DNA of 64,000 nucleotides from Pseudomonadota bacterium (GTDB lineage Bacteria; Pseudomonadota; Alphaproteobacteria; Rhizobiales; Devosiaceae), in NCBI GenBank assembly GCA_023393475.1, contig JAEWLC010000030.1:62001-126000 (forward strand). Direction: 5' to 3'. The position numbers and the translations under genes were made by a program. The stretch's first letter is position 1. Each line of letters starts with the position of its first letter. Under the pieces are notes generated by a model. The model worked only from the letters and a program-made list of their open reading frames with translations. It was not told the origin of the DNA and did no database searches. Shown in pieces: positions 53,298 through 61,994 of the stretch.

Positions 53298-53975
53298 TTA
53301 CGCGGTGACTGTCGTGGCAGCGTTGCGGATGGCCGCGATGCGGCCGGCATAGGTGGCAGGGTCGTTGCCGGCAAAGACCGAGGTGCCGGCGACATAGAGG
53401 TCCGCGCCGGCTTCGGCGAGGGCGCGGGAGTTTTCGACGGAGACACCGCCGTCCACCTGCAGATCTACGGGGCGCCCGCCGATCAAAGCCCGGGCCTGGC
53501 GCAGCTTGTGCAGGCTCTCTTCTATGAACTTCTGGCCGCCGAATCCGGGGTTCACGCTCATCACCAGCACAAGGTCGACGTCGCCGATCACATGTTCGAT
53601 GGCCGAGACGGGAGTCGCCGGGTTGATGGCGACGCCGGCGCGCTTCCCTTCGGCGCGGATCGCCTGCAGCGAGCGGTGGAGGTGCGGGCCGGCTTCGGCA
53701 TGGACGGTGATCGAATCCGCGCCGGCCTTCGCGAAGGCGGCGAGGTACGGATCGGCCGGCGCGATCATCAGGTGGACGTCAACGACCTTCTTGGTCAGCG
53801 GCCGGATGGCGGAGACGATCATCGGCCCGATGGTGATGTTGGGGACGAAGTGCCCGTCCATCACGTCGACATGGATGTAGTCGGCGCCACCCGCGTCGAT
53901 GGCGCGAATCTCATCGCCCAGCCGGGTGAAGTCGGCGGAGAGGATGGACGGAGCGATGCGGATCGGGCGGGGCAT
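53298..53975 (-). CDS. rpe: ribulose-phosphate 3-epimerase
   Basis: Rpe interconverts ribulose-5-phosphate and xylulose-5-phosphate. The 225-residue TIM barrel has IAPSILSADFTRLGDEI, GADYIHVDVMDGHFVPNITIG, VHLMIAPADPY and VMSVNPGFGGQKFI, all family motifs with the catalytic Asp and His residues. It lies directly upstream of purB on the same strand; rpe-purB linkage is common in alphaproteobacteria. Confidence 0.97.
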   Translation of the reverse strand: MPRPIRIAPSILSADFTRLGDEIRAIDAGGADYIHVDVMDGHFVPNITIGPMIVSAIRPLTKKVVDVHLMIAPADPYLAAFAKAGADSITVHAEAGPHLHRSLQAIRAEGKRAGVAINPATPVSAIEHVIGDVDLVLVMSVNPGFGGQKFIEESLHKLRQARALIGGRPVDLQVDGGVSVENSRALAEAGADLYVAGTSVFAGNDPATYAGRIAAIRNAATTVTA

Positions 53976-54028
53976 GGGCAGGCGCCTCTGCAGTTGTTCA
54001 GTGGCTGATACAGCGCCCCAACCGCGAT

Positions 54029-54047
54029 GTCATCCCTGCGAAAGCAG
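54029..54047. repeat. degenerate copy of dispersed GC-hairpin repeat
   Basis: GTCATCCCTGCGAAAGCAG resembles the arms of the repeat at 63355-63429. It lies in the gap between rpe and the binding-protein gene. Confidence 0.45.
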
Positions 54048-54067
54048 TGGGCCGGGTTTCCACTGGC

Positions 54068-55048
54068 TCACGGCACGGCCGTTGTCGGATCACCGTCCAC
54101 CGCCGCCGCCAGCTTTGCCGGCAACAGATCCAGCAGGTAGCCGAGCGAAAGCGGAGTCTGCCAGCTCATCGCAGCGCTGGCCAAGCCATCGCCATCGTCG
54201 AGCCAGACCGACCGGTTTTCCCTGGCAAGGCGAAGGCCCTGATAGAGTCCCATGGCCTCGACCTTTTCCTGAACGGTGACGTCATCGGCGGGCCAGATCG
54301 CCACATCCATGTCCAGCAGGTCGATGTATTCGGCGCTGATGGTGATGCGGTTATCCGCGTCGGCCAGCTTGTCCAGCTCCGGCGGGAATGTGAGGCCTAG
54401 ATCGATCAGGAACTTGCTGGCGAGGTCGTTGCTGCCCCAGACTGTGAAGTTGCCACCATCCTCGAGATAGACGTTGGTGCTGGTCTTGCCCGCCAGCTGC
54501 GGATACTCGGCACGCACCGCCGCATATCGATCGGCGAAGGACTTGATGATCGCGTCGGACTGCGCGGTGCTGCCGGAGGTCGCCTTGTCGATGATCGCGA
54601 GTTCAGCCTGCCACGGCGCGCCCCAGTGCTGGTAACCGGCCGGCGTCACTACGGTCGGAGCGATCTGCGACAGCTGGTTGTACACCGCCTCGTCCATCGT
54701 GACGTAGATGGCGATGATCAGGTCCGGCTTCTGCGCCGCCACCCATTCGATGTTGATACCGTCGGCGGTCATCACCTCAGGCGTCGCATTCACTAACTTT
54801 CGGGCTTCTTCGGCCCAGGGCCACGTAGCGTAGGCATGGTCACCCCACCACTCCTTCACACCCACCGGAGCGATGCCGAGCGCATAGAGGAAATCCTGCT
54901 CGTGCATGCCCACGGATACGACCCGCACCGGCGCCTTCTCGACGGTGGTGGTGCCGTAGACATGGTCCACCGTGACCGGAAATTCCTGCGCCAATGCCGG
55001 AGCGATCATCGCCACCAGCGCGGCGAGCGCGAGTGCAAGTCTGTTCAT
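54068..55048 (-). CDS. ABC-type iron/siderophore-like substrate-binding protein
   Basis: A 326-residue periplasmic binding protein with a signal peptide (LALALAALVAMIAPALAQ). HVYGTTTVEKAPVRVVSVGMHEQDFLYALGIAPVG and INIEWVAAQKPDLIIAIY are typical of FecB/FepB-type proteins. No permease or ATPase gene is nearby, so it is an orphan or works with a distant system. AGGGAGAA precedes the ATG at 55048, and a good promoter lies upstream. Confidence 0.83.
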   Translation of the reverse strand: MNRLALALAALVAMIAPALAQEFPVTVDHVYGTTTVEKAPVRVVSVGMHEQDFLYALGIAPVGVKEWWGDHAYATWPWAEEARKLVNATPEVMTADGINIEWVAAQKPDLIIAIYVTMDEAVYNQLSQIAPTVVTPAGYQHWGAPWQAELAIIDKATSGSTAQSDAIIKSFADRYAAVRAEYPQLAGKTSTNVYLEDGGNFTVWGSNDLASKFLIDLGLTFPPELDKLADADNRITISAEYIDLLDMDVAIWPADDVTVQEKVEAMGLYQGLRLARENRSVWLDDGDGLASAAMSWQTPLSLGYLLDLLPAKLAAAVDGDPTTAVP

Positions 55049-55083
55049 GCAATTCTCCCTGGGGCCAAGCGCCCGTGGGTGGG

Positions 55084-55112
55084 AATACACAAAAGATGAG
55101 TTTAGTAGTCAA
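55084..55112 (-). promoter_or_regulatory. promoter of the iron-type binding-protein gene
   Basis: On the minus strand TTGACT is followed after 17 bases by TGTATT. The A/T-rich spacer stands out and could hold an iron-responsive operator, though I did not recognise a specific box. Confidence 0.55.
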
Positions 55113-55180
55113 GTTATGATGTAGGCTTCACAACGCGGCGAGCGCCACCCGGTCGCATTGCCTTCCGTGGGCAACCCGGT

Positions 55181-55933
55181 ATGACTTCGCGCGCAATGGA
55201 TCAGATTTCGCTTTGGCTGGTGTTCGGGGCAGGGGTGCTGAGTTTTCTCAGCCCCTGCGTTCTGCCGCTCGTGCCGCCCTATCTCACCTATATGAGCGGG
55301 GCGAGCTTCGACCAGCTGCGCGCCGATGGCGCGACCGCCGGGACCCTGTGGCGGAAGAGCGTGTTCACCTCGCTGTTCTTCATCGCGGGCTTCTCGATCG
55401 TCTTCATCCTGTTCGGCATCACCGCGACGGCGCTGGGCCAGGCCTTCCGGCAGGCGCTGCCCATCCTGACGCCGCTCGCCGGCATCTTCATCATCGCGAT
55501 GGGGCTGCACTTCCTCGGCGTCTATCGCATCGGGTTCCTCGACCGGCAGTTGCGCCACAACGGTCCTGGCGTCGCCAGCGGGCCGGTCGGCGGGTTCCTG
55601 CTCGGCCTCGCCTTTGCCATTGGCTGGACGCCCTGCATCGGCCCCGTCCTCGCGTCGATCCTGGCGCTCGCCGCCCAGCAGCAAACTGCAATGGATGGCG
55701 CGGCGCTGCTCGGGCTCTACTCGCTGGGCCTCGGCGTGCCGTTCCTCCTCGCGGGCCTCGCCATCGGACCGTTCCTGAGCTTCTTCTCGGACTTCAAGAA
55801 GCACCTCGCCGTGGTCGAGAAGGTGATGGGCGGCCTGCTGGTGGTCACGGGCCTCCTCTTCCTCACCGGCCAGTTCACCCGCATCTCCTACTGGTTCCTC
55901 GAGACCTTCCCGGTCCTGCAGCAGTTCGGCTGA
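55181..55933 (+). CDS. ccdA: CcdA-type cytochrome c biogenesis protein
   Basis: A 250-residue membrane protein with six hydrophobic segments. The redox cysteines are C26 (FLSPCVLPLVPPYLTYMSG) and C152 (IGWTPCIGPVLAS), as in CcdA/DsbD beta. CcdA carries electrons from cytoplasmic thioredoxin across the membrane to keep apocytochrome c reduced. ATG at 55181 or 55196 could be the start; neither has a strong ribosome-binding site. It converges on radC. Confidence 0.9.
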   Translation: MTSRAMDQISLWLVFGAGVLSFLSPCVLPLVPPYLTYMSGASFDQLRADGATAGTLWRKSVFTSLFFIAGFSIVFILFGITATALGQAFRQALPILTPLAGIFIIAMGLHFLGVYRIGFLDRQLRHNGPGVASGPVGGFLLGLAFAIGWTPCIGPVLASILALAAQQQTAMDGAALLGLYSLGLGVPFLLAGLAIGPFLSFFSDFKKHLAVVEKVMGGLLVVTGLLFLTGQFTRISYWFLETFPVLQQFG

Positions 55934-55934
55934 G

Positions 55935-56678
55935 CTAGATCAGCTTCAGCCCGCGCATCGAGGCGTGGCCGGCTTTGCCGATAATGATGTGGTCGTGCAG
56001 CGTGATGCCCAGCGGCCGGGCCACGTCGTTGATCTGCCGCGTCATCTGCACATCGGCCGATGACGGCGAGGGATCGCCCGACGGGTGGTTGTGGACGAGG
56101 ATGATGGCCGTCGCGCCCAGCTCCAGCGAGCGCTTGATCACTTCGCGCGGATAGACCGGGGTGTGATCGACCGTCCCTTCCTGCTGCACCTCGTCGGCGA
56201 TCAGCCGGTTCTTCTTGTCGAGGAAGAGGATGCGGAACTGCTCCACCGTGTTGAAGGCCATCTGCGCCGTCACGTAGTCGATCAGCGCCGACCATGAGCT
56301 GAGGATGGGCAGATCGCGATCGACGCGATGCCGGGCGAAGCGCTGGGCCGCCGCCTGCACGATCTTGAGGTTGATCGCGCTCGACTCGCTGATCCCCTTC
56401 ACTTCGGCGAGCCGCTCCGGTGCGGCGCTCATCACGGCCGAATAGGTGCCGAAGCGCGACAGCAGCTCCTTGGCCAGCATCTTGGTATCGACGCGGGGGA
56501 TGGCGAGGAACAGGATCAGCTCGAGCAGTTCGGAATCGTCGAGCGCCTGTTCACCGACGCGCAGGAAGCGCTGGCGGGCGCGCTCGCGATGGCCGCTCTT
56601 CAGGTCGACGGCCGACGCGTTGACAAGAGGCTGTGCCTCGCCGAGTCCGTCCGGCGATGGCTTGGCCCCCCTTGGCAT
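55935..56678 (-). CDS. radC: RadC family JAB/MPN-domain protein
   Basis: A 247-residue protein with an N-terminal helix-hairpin-helix (LAEVKGISESSAINLKIV) and the C-terminal JAMM metal site H196-x-H198...D209 in VHNHPSGDPSPSSAD. The exact role is unknown; a role in DNA repair is no longer generally accepted. The ATG is at 56678. It lies 3 bases after the map stop on the same strand, so both are probably one transcript. Confidence 0.93.
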   Translation of the reverse strand: MPRGAKPSPDGLGEAQPLVNASAVDLKSGHRERARQRFLRVGEQALDDSELLELILFLAIPRVDTKMLAKELLSRFGTYSAVMSAAPERLAEVKGISESSAINLKIVQAAAQRFARHRVDRDLPILSSWSALIDYVTAQMAFNTVEQFRILFLDKKNRLIADEVQQEGTVDHTPVYPREVIKRSLELGATAIILVHNHPSGDPSPSSADVQMTRQINDVARPLGITLHDHIIIGKAGHASMRGLKLI

Positions 56679-56681
56679 GTT

Positions 56682-57512
56682 TCAGCGGCGCGCCTCGAGC
56701 GGGTTGAACAGCCCCCGGGGCGAGGTGGTGAAGATCTCGCAGCCGGTTTCGGTGATGCCGATCGAGTGCTCGGCCTGCGCCGAGAGCGTCCGGTCGCGGG
56801 TCACCGCGGTCCAGCCGTCGGCAAGGATTTTCACATGCGGCTTGCCGAGGTTGATCATCGGCTCGATGGTGAAGATCATCCCCGGCTTGAGCGGCACCCC
56901 GGTGCCGGGCACGCCAAAATGCATGATGTTGGGCTCGTCGTGGAACAGCTGGCCGACGCCGTGGCCGACGAAATCGCGCACCACGCTCATCCGCTCCGCT
57001 TCGGCCAGCGCCTGGATGGCGGCGCCGATATCGCCGGTGGTGTTGCCGGGCTTGGCCGCGGCAATGCCGGCCGCGAGCCCCTCGTAGGTGACTTCGATCA
57101 GGCGCTCGGCCTTCCGGCTGATCTCGCCGACCGGGTACATGCGCGAACTATCCCCGTACCAGCCGTCGACGATTAGTGTCAGGTCGATATTGACGATGTC
57201 GCCTTCGCGCAGCGGCCGGTCTTCCGGCATGCCGTGGCAGACGACATGATTGATCGAGGTGCAGGTGGAGTAGCGATAGCCCTTGTAAAACAGTGTCGCC
57301 GGGATGGCATCGTGGTCGCGGGCGAACTCGTAGGCGATCTTGTCGAGCGCCGCGGTGGTGACGCCCGGCTGCACCGCATCGACGAGGAGATCGAGCGCCT
57401 CCGCCGTCAACTGGCCTGCCTTGCGCATGCCCGCGAACCCAGCCTCGCCATGCAGGGGGATCACGCCCTGCGTGCGGCGGGTCTTGGTTTCGGCATCGAC
57501 AAAGGTGATCAT
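56682..57512 (-). CDS. map: type I methionine aminopeptidase
   Basis: Removes the N-terminal Met from new proteins. The 276-residue product has the metal-ligand motifs DIVNIDLTLIVDGWYGDSSRMY, FVGHGVGQLFHDEPNIMHFG, FTIEPMINLG and AEHSIGITETG. The ATG at 57512 is 6 bases after GGAG; a GTG at 57515 is adjacent. It is followed by radC. Confidence 0.97.
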   Translation of the reverse strand: MITFVDAETKTRRTQGVIPLHGEAGFAGMRKAGQLTAEALDLLVDAVQPGVTTAALDKIAYEFARDHDAIPATLFYKGYRYSTCTSINHVVCHGMPEDRPLREGDIVNIDLTLIVDGWYGDSSRMYPVGEISRKAERLIEVTYEGLAAGIAAAKPGNTTGDIGAAIQALAEAERMSVVRDFVGHGVGQLFHDEPNIMHFGVPGTGVPLKPGMIFTIEPMINLGKPHVKILADGWTAVTRDRTLSAQAEHSIGITETGCEIFTTSPRGLFNPLEARR

Positions 57513-57668
57513 CACGGGCTCCGTTCAGAATACCGAAAGTAGGCGTTCATCAGCGTTTAGAAAAGGGCGTTCAGAAGGTCAGCAATGCTGTGGCATTCGC
57601 CCCGGATTGCTTGACCATTCGGGCCACCATGAGGCAATGCATTGTGCCTCGCATTTTCCGGGGCCTTC

Positions 57669-58442
57669 ATGTCGTCCGAACCCGCCGTCACCGCTGCTCT
57701 CGTCGTCATCGGCGACGAAATCCTGTCCGGGCGGACCAAGGACGTGAACATCGGCGCGACCGCGGATTTCTGCACCGAACTCGGCATCGACCTGCGCGAA
57801 GTGCGCGTTGTCTCCGACGTCGAGGAGGAGATCATCGCGGCGGTGAACGCCGTAAGGTCCCGTTACACCTACGTTTTTACCACTGGCGGCATTGGCCCCA
57901 CCCATGACGACATCACTGCCGACGCCGTCGCCAAGGCGTTCGGCGTGGCGCTGCCGATCAACGCCGAAGCGCGCGCGATGCTCGAAGCGCGCTGGAAGCA
58001 GACCGGCACCGAGGTCAACGAAGCGCGCCTGCGCATGGCGCGCATCCCCGAGGGCGGCTCGCTGATCGTCAACTCGGTCAGCGCCGCGCCCGGCTTCCGC
58101 ATCGGCAATGTGCATGTCATGGCCGGCGTCCCCAAGATCATGCTCGCCATGCTCGAATCGATCGCGCCGACCCTCAGGGGTGGCCGCAAGGTGAAGTCCG
58201 TCACAATCCGCTGCCGGGTTGGAGAAGGCACGATCAGCGGGCCTTTCGGCGCCATCCAGGCCGATTTCCCCGATGTGAAGATGGGCAGTTATCCCCAGAT
58301 GGGCCAAACGGCTGTAATGACGGAGCTGGTGCTCCGCTCGCCGGACGAGGCCCGGCTCGAGGAGGCAGCCGGCCGCGTCCGCGCGATGGTCACCGAGGCG
58401 CACCGCGCTGCAGGATTGCCGCTCGAGGTCGAGGCGTATTGA
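57669..58442 (+). CDS. CinA-like molybdopterin-binding domain protein
   Basis: A 257-residue protein with the MoCF/CinA N-terminal domain: AALVVIGDEILSGRTKDVN and YVFTTGGIGPTHDDITADAVAKAFG. It lacks the C-terminal nicotinamide-nucleotide amidase domain of full CinA. Its function is probably in nucleotide or cofactor repair but is not known. The ATG at 57669 opens the domain; the region to map contains the divergent promoters. Confidence 0.88.
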   Translation: MSSEPAVTAALVVIGDEILSGRTKDVNIGATADFCTELGIDLREVRVVSDVEEEIIAAVNAVRSRYTYVFTTGGIGPTHDDITADAVAKAFGVALPINAEARAMLEARWKQTGTEVNEARLRMARIPEGGSLIVNSVSAAPGFRIGNVHVMAGVPKIMLAMLESIAPTLRGGRKVKSVTIRCRVGEGTISGPFGAIQADFPDVKMGSYPQMGQTAVMTELVLRSPDEARLEEAAGRVRAMVTEAHRAAGLPLEVEAY

Positions 58443-58503
58443 GAGTTTCCGGGTCGATCGACCCACAACAATCGAAGCGGCGCCGCCGCGACAGGAGAAT
58501 GAA

Positions 58504-59001
58504 GTGACGAGCCCGCAGAAATCCTTTCCCGTGACCTGGGACCAGTTCCACCGCGACAGCCGCGCGCTCGCCTGGCGCCTGCAGGCGCTCGGTCCGTTCG
58601 ATGCACTGGTGGCTATCACCCGCGGTGGCCTCGTGCCGGCGGCGATCGTCGCGCGCGAGCTCAACATCCGCGTGGTCGAGAGCGTCGCGGTGAAGAGCTA
58701 CGACCACCAGAGCCAGAGTGGCATCAAGGTGCTGAAGCCGATCACCGAGGACCTGCTGAAGGCTGCCAAGAACGGCGGCGGCAAGATCCTGATCGTCGAC
58801 GATCTCGTCGATACCGGCGCCACCGCGCGCGTGGTCCGCGACATGCTGCCAGGCGCCCACTTCGCCACCGTCTACGCCAAGCCCAAGGGCCGCGAGATGG
58901 TCGATACCTTCATCACCGAAGTGAGCCAGGACACCTGGATCTTCTTCCCGTGGGACCTCGACGTGGCCTACGTGCCGCCGATCTCGGGCGCTACGGACTA
59001 A
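58504..59001 (+). CDS. gpt: xanthine-guanine phosphoribosyltransferase
   Basis: A 165-residue purine salvage enzyme that converts xanthine or guanine to the nucleotide with PRPP. VTWDQFHRDSRALAWRL, AITRGGLVPAAIVARELNIR and the PRPP loop ILIVDDLVDTGATA match Gpt/XGPRT. GTG at 58504 follows AGGAG. Its last bases overlap the convergent VOC gene by 4 bp. Confidence 0.93.
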   Translation: MTSPQKSFPVTWDQFHRDSRALAWRLQALGPFDALVAITRGGLVPAAIVARELNIRVVESVAVKSYDHQSQSGIKVLKPITEDLLKAAKNGGGKILIVDDLVDTGATARVVRDMLPGAHFATVYAKPKGREMVDTFITEVSQDTWIFFPWDLDVAYVPPISGATD

Positions 59002-59363
59002 AGCTGCTGCACCACGTTGATCCATAGCCCCGACGGGTCCTTCAGGCTGAACCGGCGCTGGCCGAAGGGTTCGTCTGTGAGGGGATAGTCGGGCTCCTTG
59101 CCCGAGGCGCGGACCTCGGCGAGGGCGGCTTCGGCGTCCTTCACCTCGAGTTCCATGCTGGTGCCGGCGGCGTAGGCCTCCGGCCCCGGCGGCCAGGACG
59201 GATGGGCCGGTGACATGAAGGCCATGCTCGCGCCTTCGGCCTGCATGTAGACGAACCAGTCGTTCTCGAACACGACGGCAAAGCCGAGATGCCGGGTCCA
59301 GAAGTCCCGGCATGCCGCCATGGCTTCAGTGACGATGATCGGGTAGCGGTCGATATACTGCAT
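58998..59363 (-). CDS. VOC/glyoxalase-fold protein
   Basis: A 121-residue VOC-superfamily protein: YIDRYPIIVTEAMAACRDFWTRHLGFAVVFENDWFVYM and GQRRFSLKDPSGLWINVVQ. The family includes glyoxalases, dioxygenases and antibiotic-binding proteins; no function can be assigned. The ATG at 59363 was chosen because AAGGAGG lies 6 bases upstream. Confidence 0.82.
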   Translation of the reverse strand: MQYIDRYPIIVTEAMAACRDFWTRHLGFAVVFENDWFVYMQAEGASMAFMSPAHPSWPPGPEAYAAGTSMELEVKDAEAALAEVRASGKEPDYPLTDEPFGQRRFSLKDPSGLWINVVQQL

Positions 59364-59483
59364 GCGGGCCTCCTTGCTGGCGAGGTCAGGCATAGCGCAG
59401 TGTCGCTGACACAGGATGTCAGGGTTCCAAGTCCCACAACCGTTTGAGTTTTTGCCACATCTGTGGGAAACGGCCTGTCACGT

Positions 59484-59569
59484 GCGGGCGTGATGGAATG
59501 GTAGACATACGGGACTTAAAATCCCGAGGGTGTACACCCGTGTGGGTTCGAGTCCCACCGCCCGCACCA
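59484..59569 (+). tRNA. tRNA-Leu(UAA)
   Basis: An 86-base tRNA with a perfect acceptor stem GCGGGCG/CGCCCGC, anticodon loop CTTAAAA (anticodon TAA), a long variable arm (GGGTGTACACCC type), a T-arm with GTTCGAGTC, and an encoded CCA end. The class II variable arm and the anticodon identify leucine. Confidence 0.95.
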
Positions 59570-59663
59570 CCAGCTGCCCTGTTCGGACAACTACTAGTCC
59601 GCAAACTCCCGCATGTTGCCGGCCTCCGGCTTATAGTCTGATCAGCGTCCGTGGGGGCAAGCC

Positions 59664-60173
59664 ATGGGCACTGTTCCAGTCATTCGGCTGCTGGCGGGCG
59701 TCGTCCTGACGCTGATCCTATCGGCCTGTTCGATCCAGCTCGCGCCACTCTACGACCAGAAGGTTGTCGATGCGATCAGCGCGGCCAACGTCCAGACGCT
59801 GACATTGTTCGCCTCGCTGGAACGCGGCTCGAGCGCCGCCGAGTTTCCGAAGTTCAGTACGCGGTATGACCAGTCAATCGGTGCCTTCGACGCGTTGCGC
59901 ATCCAGACCGACGCCCGCGAAGTTCCGCCGCTGGTCGGTCATCTCTCCAAGGCGAAGGGCCTGAGCGATTTGTGCACTTCGCTGGGAGGCACGATCGCGT
60001 CGTGCGTGAATTCTTCGCCGCTTTGGCTCGGCCAGATCGTGGAGCGCTTGACCTACATGCGTCAGCTTCACCGGACCAAGGGTCTTCCGGCCGACCGCGT
60101 GGCGCAGAGCAAGACTCACTACGAGGGGTGGATGCTCAATCTCATCACAGTCGAGAATGCGCTGAAGCGATAG
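59664..60173 (+). CDS. putative lipoprotein of unknown function
   Basis: A 169-residue protein with a lipoprotein signal (LAGVVLTLILSAC, lipobox LSAC). The mature part is mostly helical with little hydrophobic sequence; LVGHLSKAKGLSDLC and SPLWLGQIVERLTYM may be conserved elements. Start at the ATG at 59664. A second small gene of unknown function follows after 9 bases, so the two probably work together. I do not recognise the family. Confidence 0.65.
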   Translation: MGTVPVIRLLAGVVLTLILSACSIQLAPLYDQKVVDAISAANVQTLTLFASLERGSSAAEFPKFSTRYDQSIGAFDALRIQTDAREVPPLVGHLSKAKGLSDLCTSLGGTIASCVNSSPLWLGQIVERLTYMRQLHRTKGLPADRVAQSKTHYEGWMLNLITVENALKR

Positions 60174-60182
60174 GAGGCGAGG

Positions 60183-60551
60183 ATGCCGACCAACGTCGAT
60201 CTGCTGGCCAAGGAAATCATGGGTGGGCTTGGCGATGCGCTTGGCTCGGGGTGGAACCAGGTGGCGGACTATCAGTGGAAGAAGATGCAACTCATTGCGC
60301 GGCAGGCAGGACTGATCGCGACCTCCCGCGCCACCGGATCCCTGAAGAATGACGACGAGGGCTTTGACTACGAGGTCCAAGGCCTCAAGGAGCAGGTCAA
60401 GGGCATGGCGATCGTCATCGCGAACCTCGTGATCATAACGATCGAGAAGGCCTTCAACGCAGTGATGGGCGTGATCTGGAAGGCGATGCAGGGCTTTCTG
60501 GACGCGCGCGGGCTCGGCAGCCTTATTCCCGAAAAGCCACCGGCCCTGTAG
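60183..60551 (+). CDS. small protein with hydrophobic helix, unknown function
   Basis: A 122-residue protein. The N-terminal part is polar and helical (MPTNVDLLAKEIMGGLGD); a hydrophobic stretch (GMAIVIANLVIITIEKAFNAV) at about 73-93 may be a membrane segment. GGAGG precedes the ATG by 5 bases. It follows the lipoprotein gene after 9 bases in the same operon. I do not recognise the family. Confidence 0.65.
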   Translation: MPTNVDLLAKEIMGGLGDALGSGWNQVADYQWKKMQLIARQAGLIATSRATGSLKNDDEGFDYEVQGLKEQVKGMAIVIANLVIITIEKAFNAVMGVIWKAMQGFLDARGLGSLIPEKPPAL

Positions 60552-60614
60552 GGGCGGCCCTTCCAATCCTCTACGGACTTTGCTCAACTCTCGCTTCTTT
60601 TGCGGGAGTGCAAC

Positions 60615-60902
60615 ATGCTGCTCAAGCTCGAAGTGCTCGAGGCTATCAGGCGGGGCGATATCAGTTTGCAGTTCCGGCGCTGGACGCGGCCGACGGTGAA
60701 GCCGGGCGGGACGCTGAAGACGAAGGTCGGGCTGCTGAAGATCGGTCGGATCGACGACATGTCGCCTGACGATGTGACCGAGGCGGATGCGCGGAAGGCC
60801 GGTTTTCGCGATGTCGCCGAGTTCCGGCGCTGGCTTGACACGATGAAGCAGGGGCCGCTGTTCCAGCGCATCGAGGTGAGTTACCTCGGGGACGCCGAAT
60901 GA
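60615..60902 (+). CDS. ASCH-like small domain protein
   Basis: A 95-residue basic protein: LLKLEVLEAIRRGDISLQFRRWTRPTVKPGG at the start, KVGLLKIGRIDDMSPDDVTEADARKAGF in the middle, FQRIEVSYLG at the end. This fits the ASCH fold, thought to bind RNA or modified nucleotides. The ATG at 60615 follows GGGAG. Its stop overlaps the ATG of the next gene (ATGA). Confidence 0.72.
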   Translation: MLLKLEVLEAIRRGDISLQFRRWTRPTVKPGGTLKTKVGLLKIGRIDDMSPDDVTEADARKAGFRDVAEFRRWLDTMKQGPLFQRIEVSYLGDAE

Positions 60903-61393
60903 TCCGCGCGGCCGCGATGGCTTTGCTCCTGCTCGCGCCAACGACGGCAATGGCGCAGGAAGAGCAGGCGGACCAGCCGCCCGCCTGCAGCAACTGGACG
61001 GCGCAGATGGAGGAGGACGAGGGCGGGTCGGTGTTCACGGCCTCTGTCTGCGCGCAGGACCGTCCCGATGCCTACATGCTGCTGACCTGCTCGGGCGGCC
61101 GGGTGTTCATCCGCTACGATCTCGCCGCCGGGGCCGAGCGTTCGCCGGGGTTGGCCGAGAAGGCCGGGGTGGATTTCACGGTCGGGCTTTCGACACAGCG
61201 CGTCGGGATGCAATATCAGGAAATGGACGGGATGTTCGCCGCCAGCGTTCCGGCGAACGGGCCTTTGATCGCGCTGATGGCATCGGGTGCCGACCTTCGC
61301 ATCTCCGATGGCGGGGGAGTTTACCCCGAGCACACCTTCGGCCTCGGCGGATCGGCGGCGGCGCTTACCGAGCTTCTTGCGCGCTGCGGCTAG
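60899..61393 (+). CDS. exported protein of unknown function
   Basis: A 164-residue protein with a signal peptide (AAAMALLLLAPTTAMAQ). Four cysteines (ACSNW, SVCAQ, LTCSGG, ARCG) may form disulfides. The ending FGLGGSAAALTELLARCG matches the C-terminal pattern of the exported protein at 16802-17344. Its ATG overlaps the stop of the ASCH gene. Function unknown. Confidence 0.65.
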   Translation: MIRAAAMALLLLAPTTAMAQEEQADQPPACSNWTAQMEEDEGGSVFTASVCAQDRPDAYMLLTCSGGRVFIRYDLAAGAERSPGLAEKAGVDFTVGLSTQRVGMQYQEMDGMFAASVPANGPLIALMASGADLRISDGGGVYPEHTFGLGGSAAALTELLARCG

Positions 61394-61752
61394 GCGCGCA
61401 GGCGCTCGCCGATCCAGGGCTGCTCGTCGAGGCTGGGGCCGGTGACATGGTAATCCGTCAACGCGCCGTCGATGGTGCGTTGCAGCACCACGAGAGCGCG
61501 CACCCACTCGGTGTAGAGGCGGCGGGAGCGGCGCACCGCCTCCAGCGATATGAAGCGTCCGCCGCCCGAATGCCAATCGGGCCGGCGGGCTTCGCGGGCG
61601 AAGCGGCGGATCATCGTGGCGTGCGGGGCCGGCAGGGCGAGGACGGCCCAATAGACCGTGCGCGCGTCGGCGTGGGCCTGCGGTCGCGTCTCGACCGCTT
61701 CAGCGCGGAAGGCCCAGATCAGCAGGTCCTGGATGTCGATGCGGTGGAGCAT
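61390..61752 (-). CDS. conserved-looking hypothetical protein
   Basis: A 120-residue soluble protein: MLHRIDIQDLLIWAFRAEAVETR, then MIRRFAREARRPDWHSGGGRFISLEAVRRSRRLYTEWVRAL. The ATG at 61752 is preceded by GAGGGACG. It overlaps the end of the exported-protein gene by 4 bp. I do not recognise the family; the arginine-rich helices suggest nucleic-acid binding, but this is weak. Confidence 0.6.
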   Translation of the reverse strand: MLHRIDIQDLLIWAFRAEAVETRPQAHADARTVYWAVLALPAPHATMIRRFAREARRPDWHSGGGRFISLEAVRRSRRLYTEWVRALVVLQRTIDGALTDYHVTGPSLDEQPWIGERLRA

Positions 61753-61839
61753 TTCGTCCCTCGTCCACGCCAAAGCTATGACAGGGGGAACGGCGCACGA
61801 AATACCGGGTTTCCACATTTCCCGGCTTACCGTCGGCGC

Positions 61840-61860
61840 TGGTTTACGCGTTGTAAACCA
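61840..61860. promoter_or_regulatory. 21-bp dyad in divergent region
   Basis: TGGTTTAC, five bases and GTAAACCA are perfect 8-bp arms, 87 bases before the minus-strand hypothetical gene and 134 before csbD. It looks like an operator for a dimeric regulator. Confidence 0.45.
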
Positions 61861-61936
61861 CGCGGTCTCAGCTTTTGCGCAAATCAATATTGAAGCCCAC
61901 GCAACTTTCCGCGCATCCGATTTTCTGCAATCCGCA

Positions 61937-61962
61937 GGAACGTTTCCAGCCGTCTGCGCATT
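61937..61962 (+). promoter_or_regulatory. candidate EcfG promoter of csbD-like gene
   Basis: GGAAC, 17 bases, CATT is one base off the EcfG consensus GGAAC-N16/17-CGTT and ends 32 bases before the CsbD start. CsbD-type genes are known general-stress targets, which supports the match. Confidence 0.45.
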
Positions 61963-61994
61963 CCCTGACACGATCCACAGCCAGGGTGATTCAA

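Noticed and set aside
59484..59663. tRNA-Leu as an integration site for a genomic island
   Set aside because: No second copy of the tRNA 3' end and no integrase gene were found in the window.
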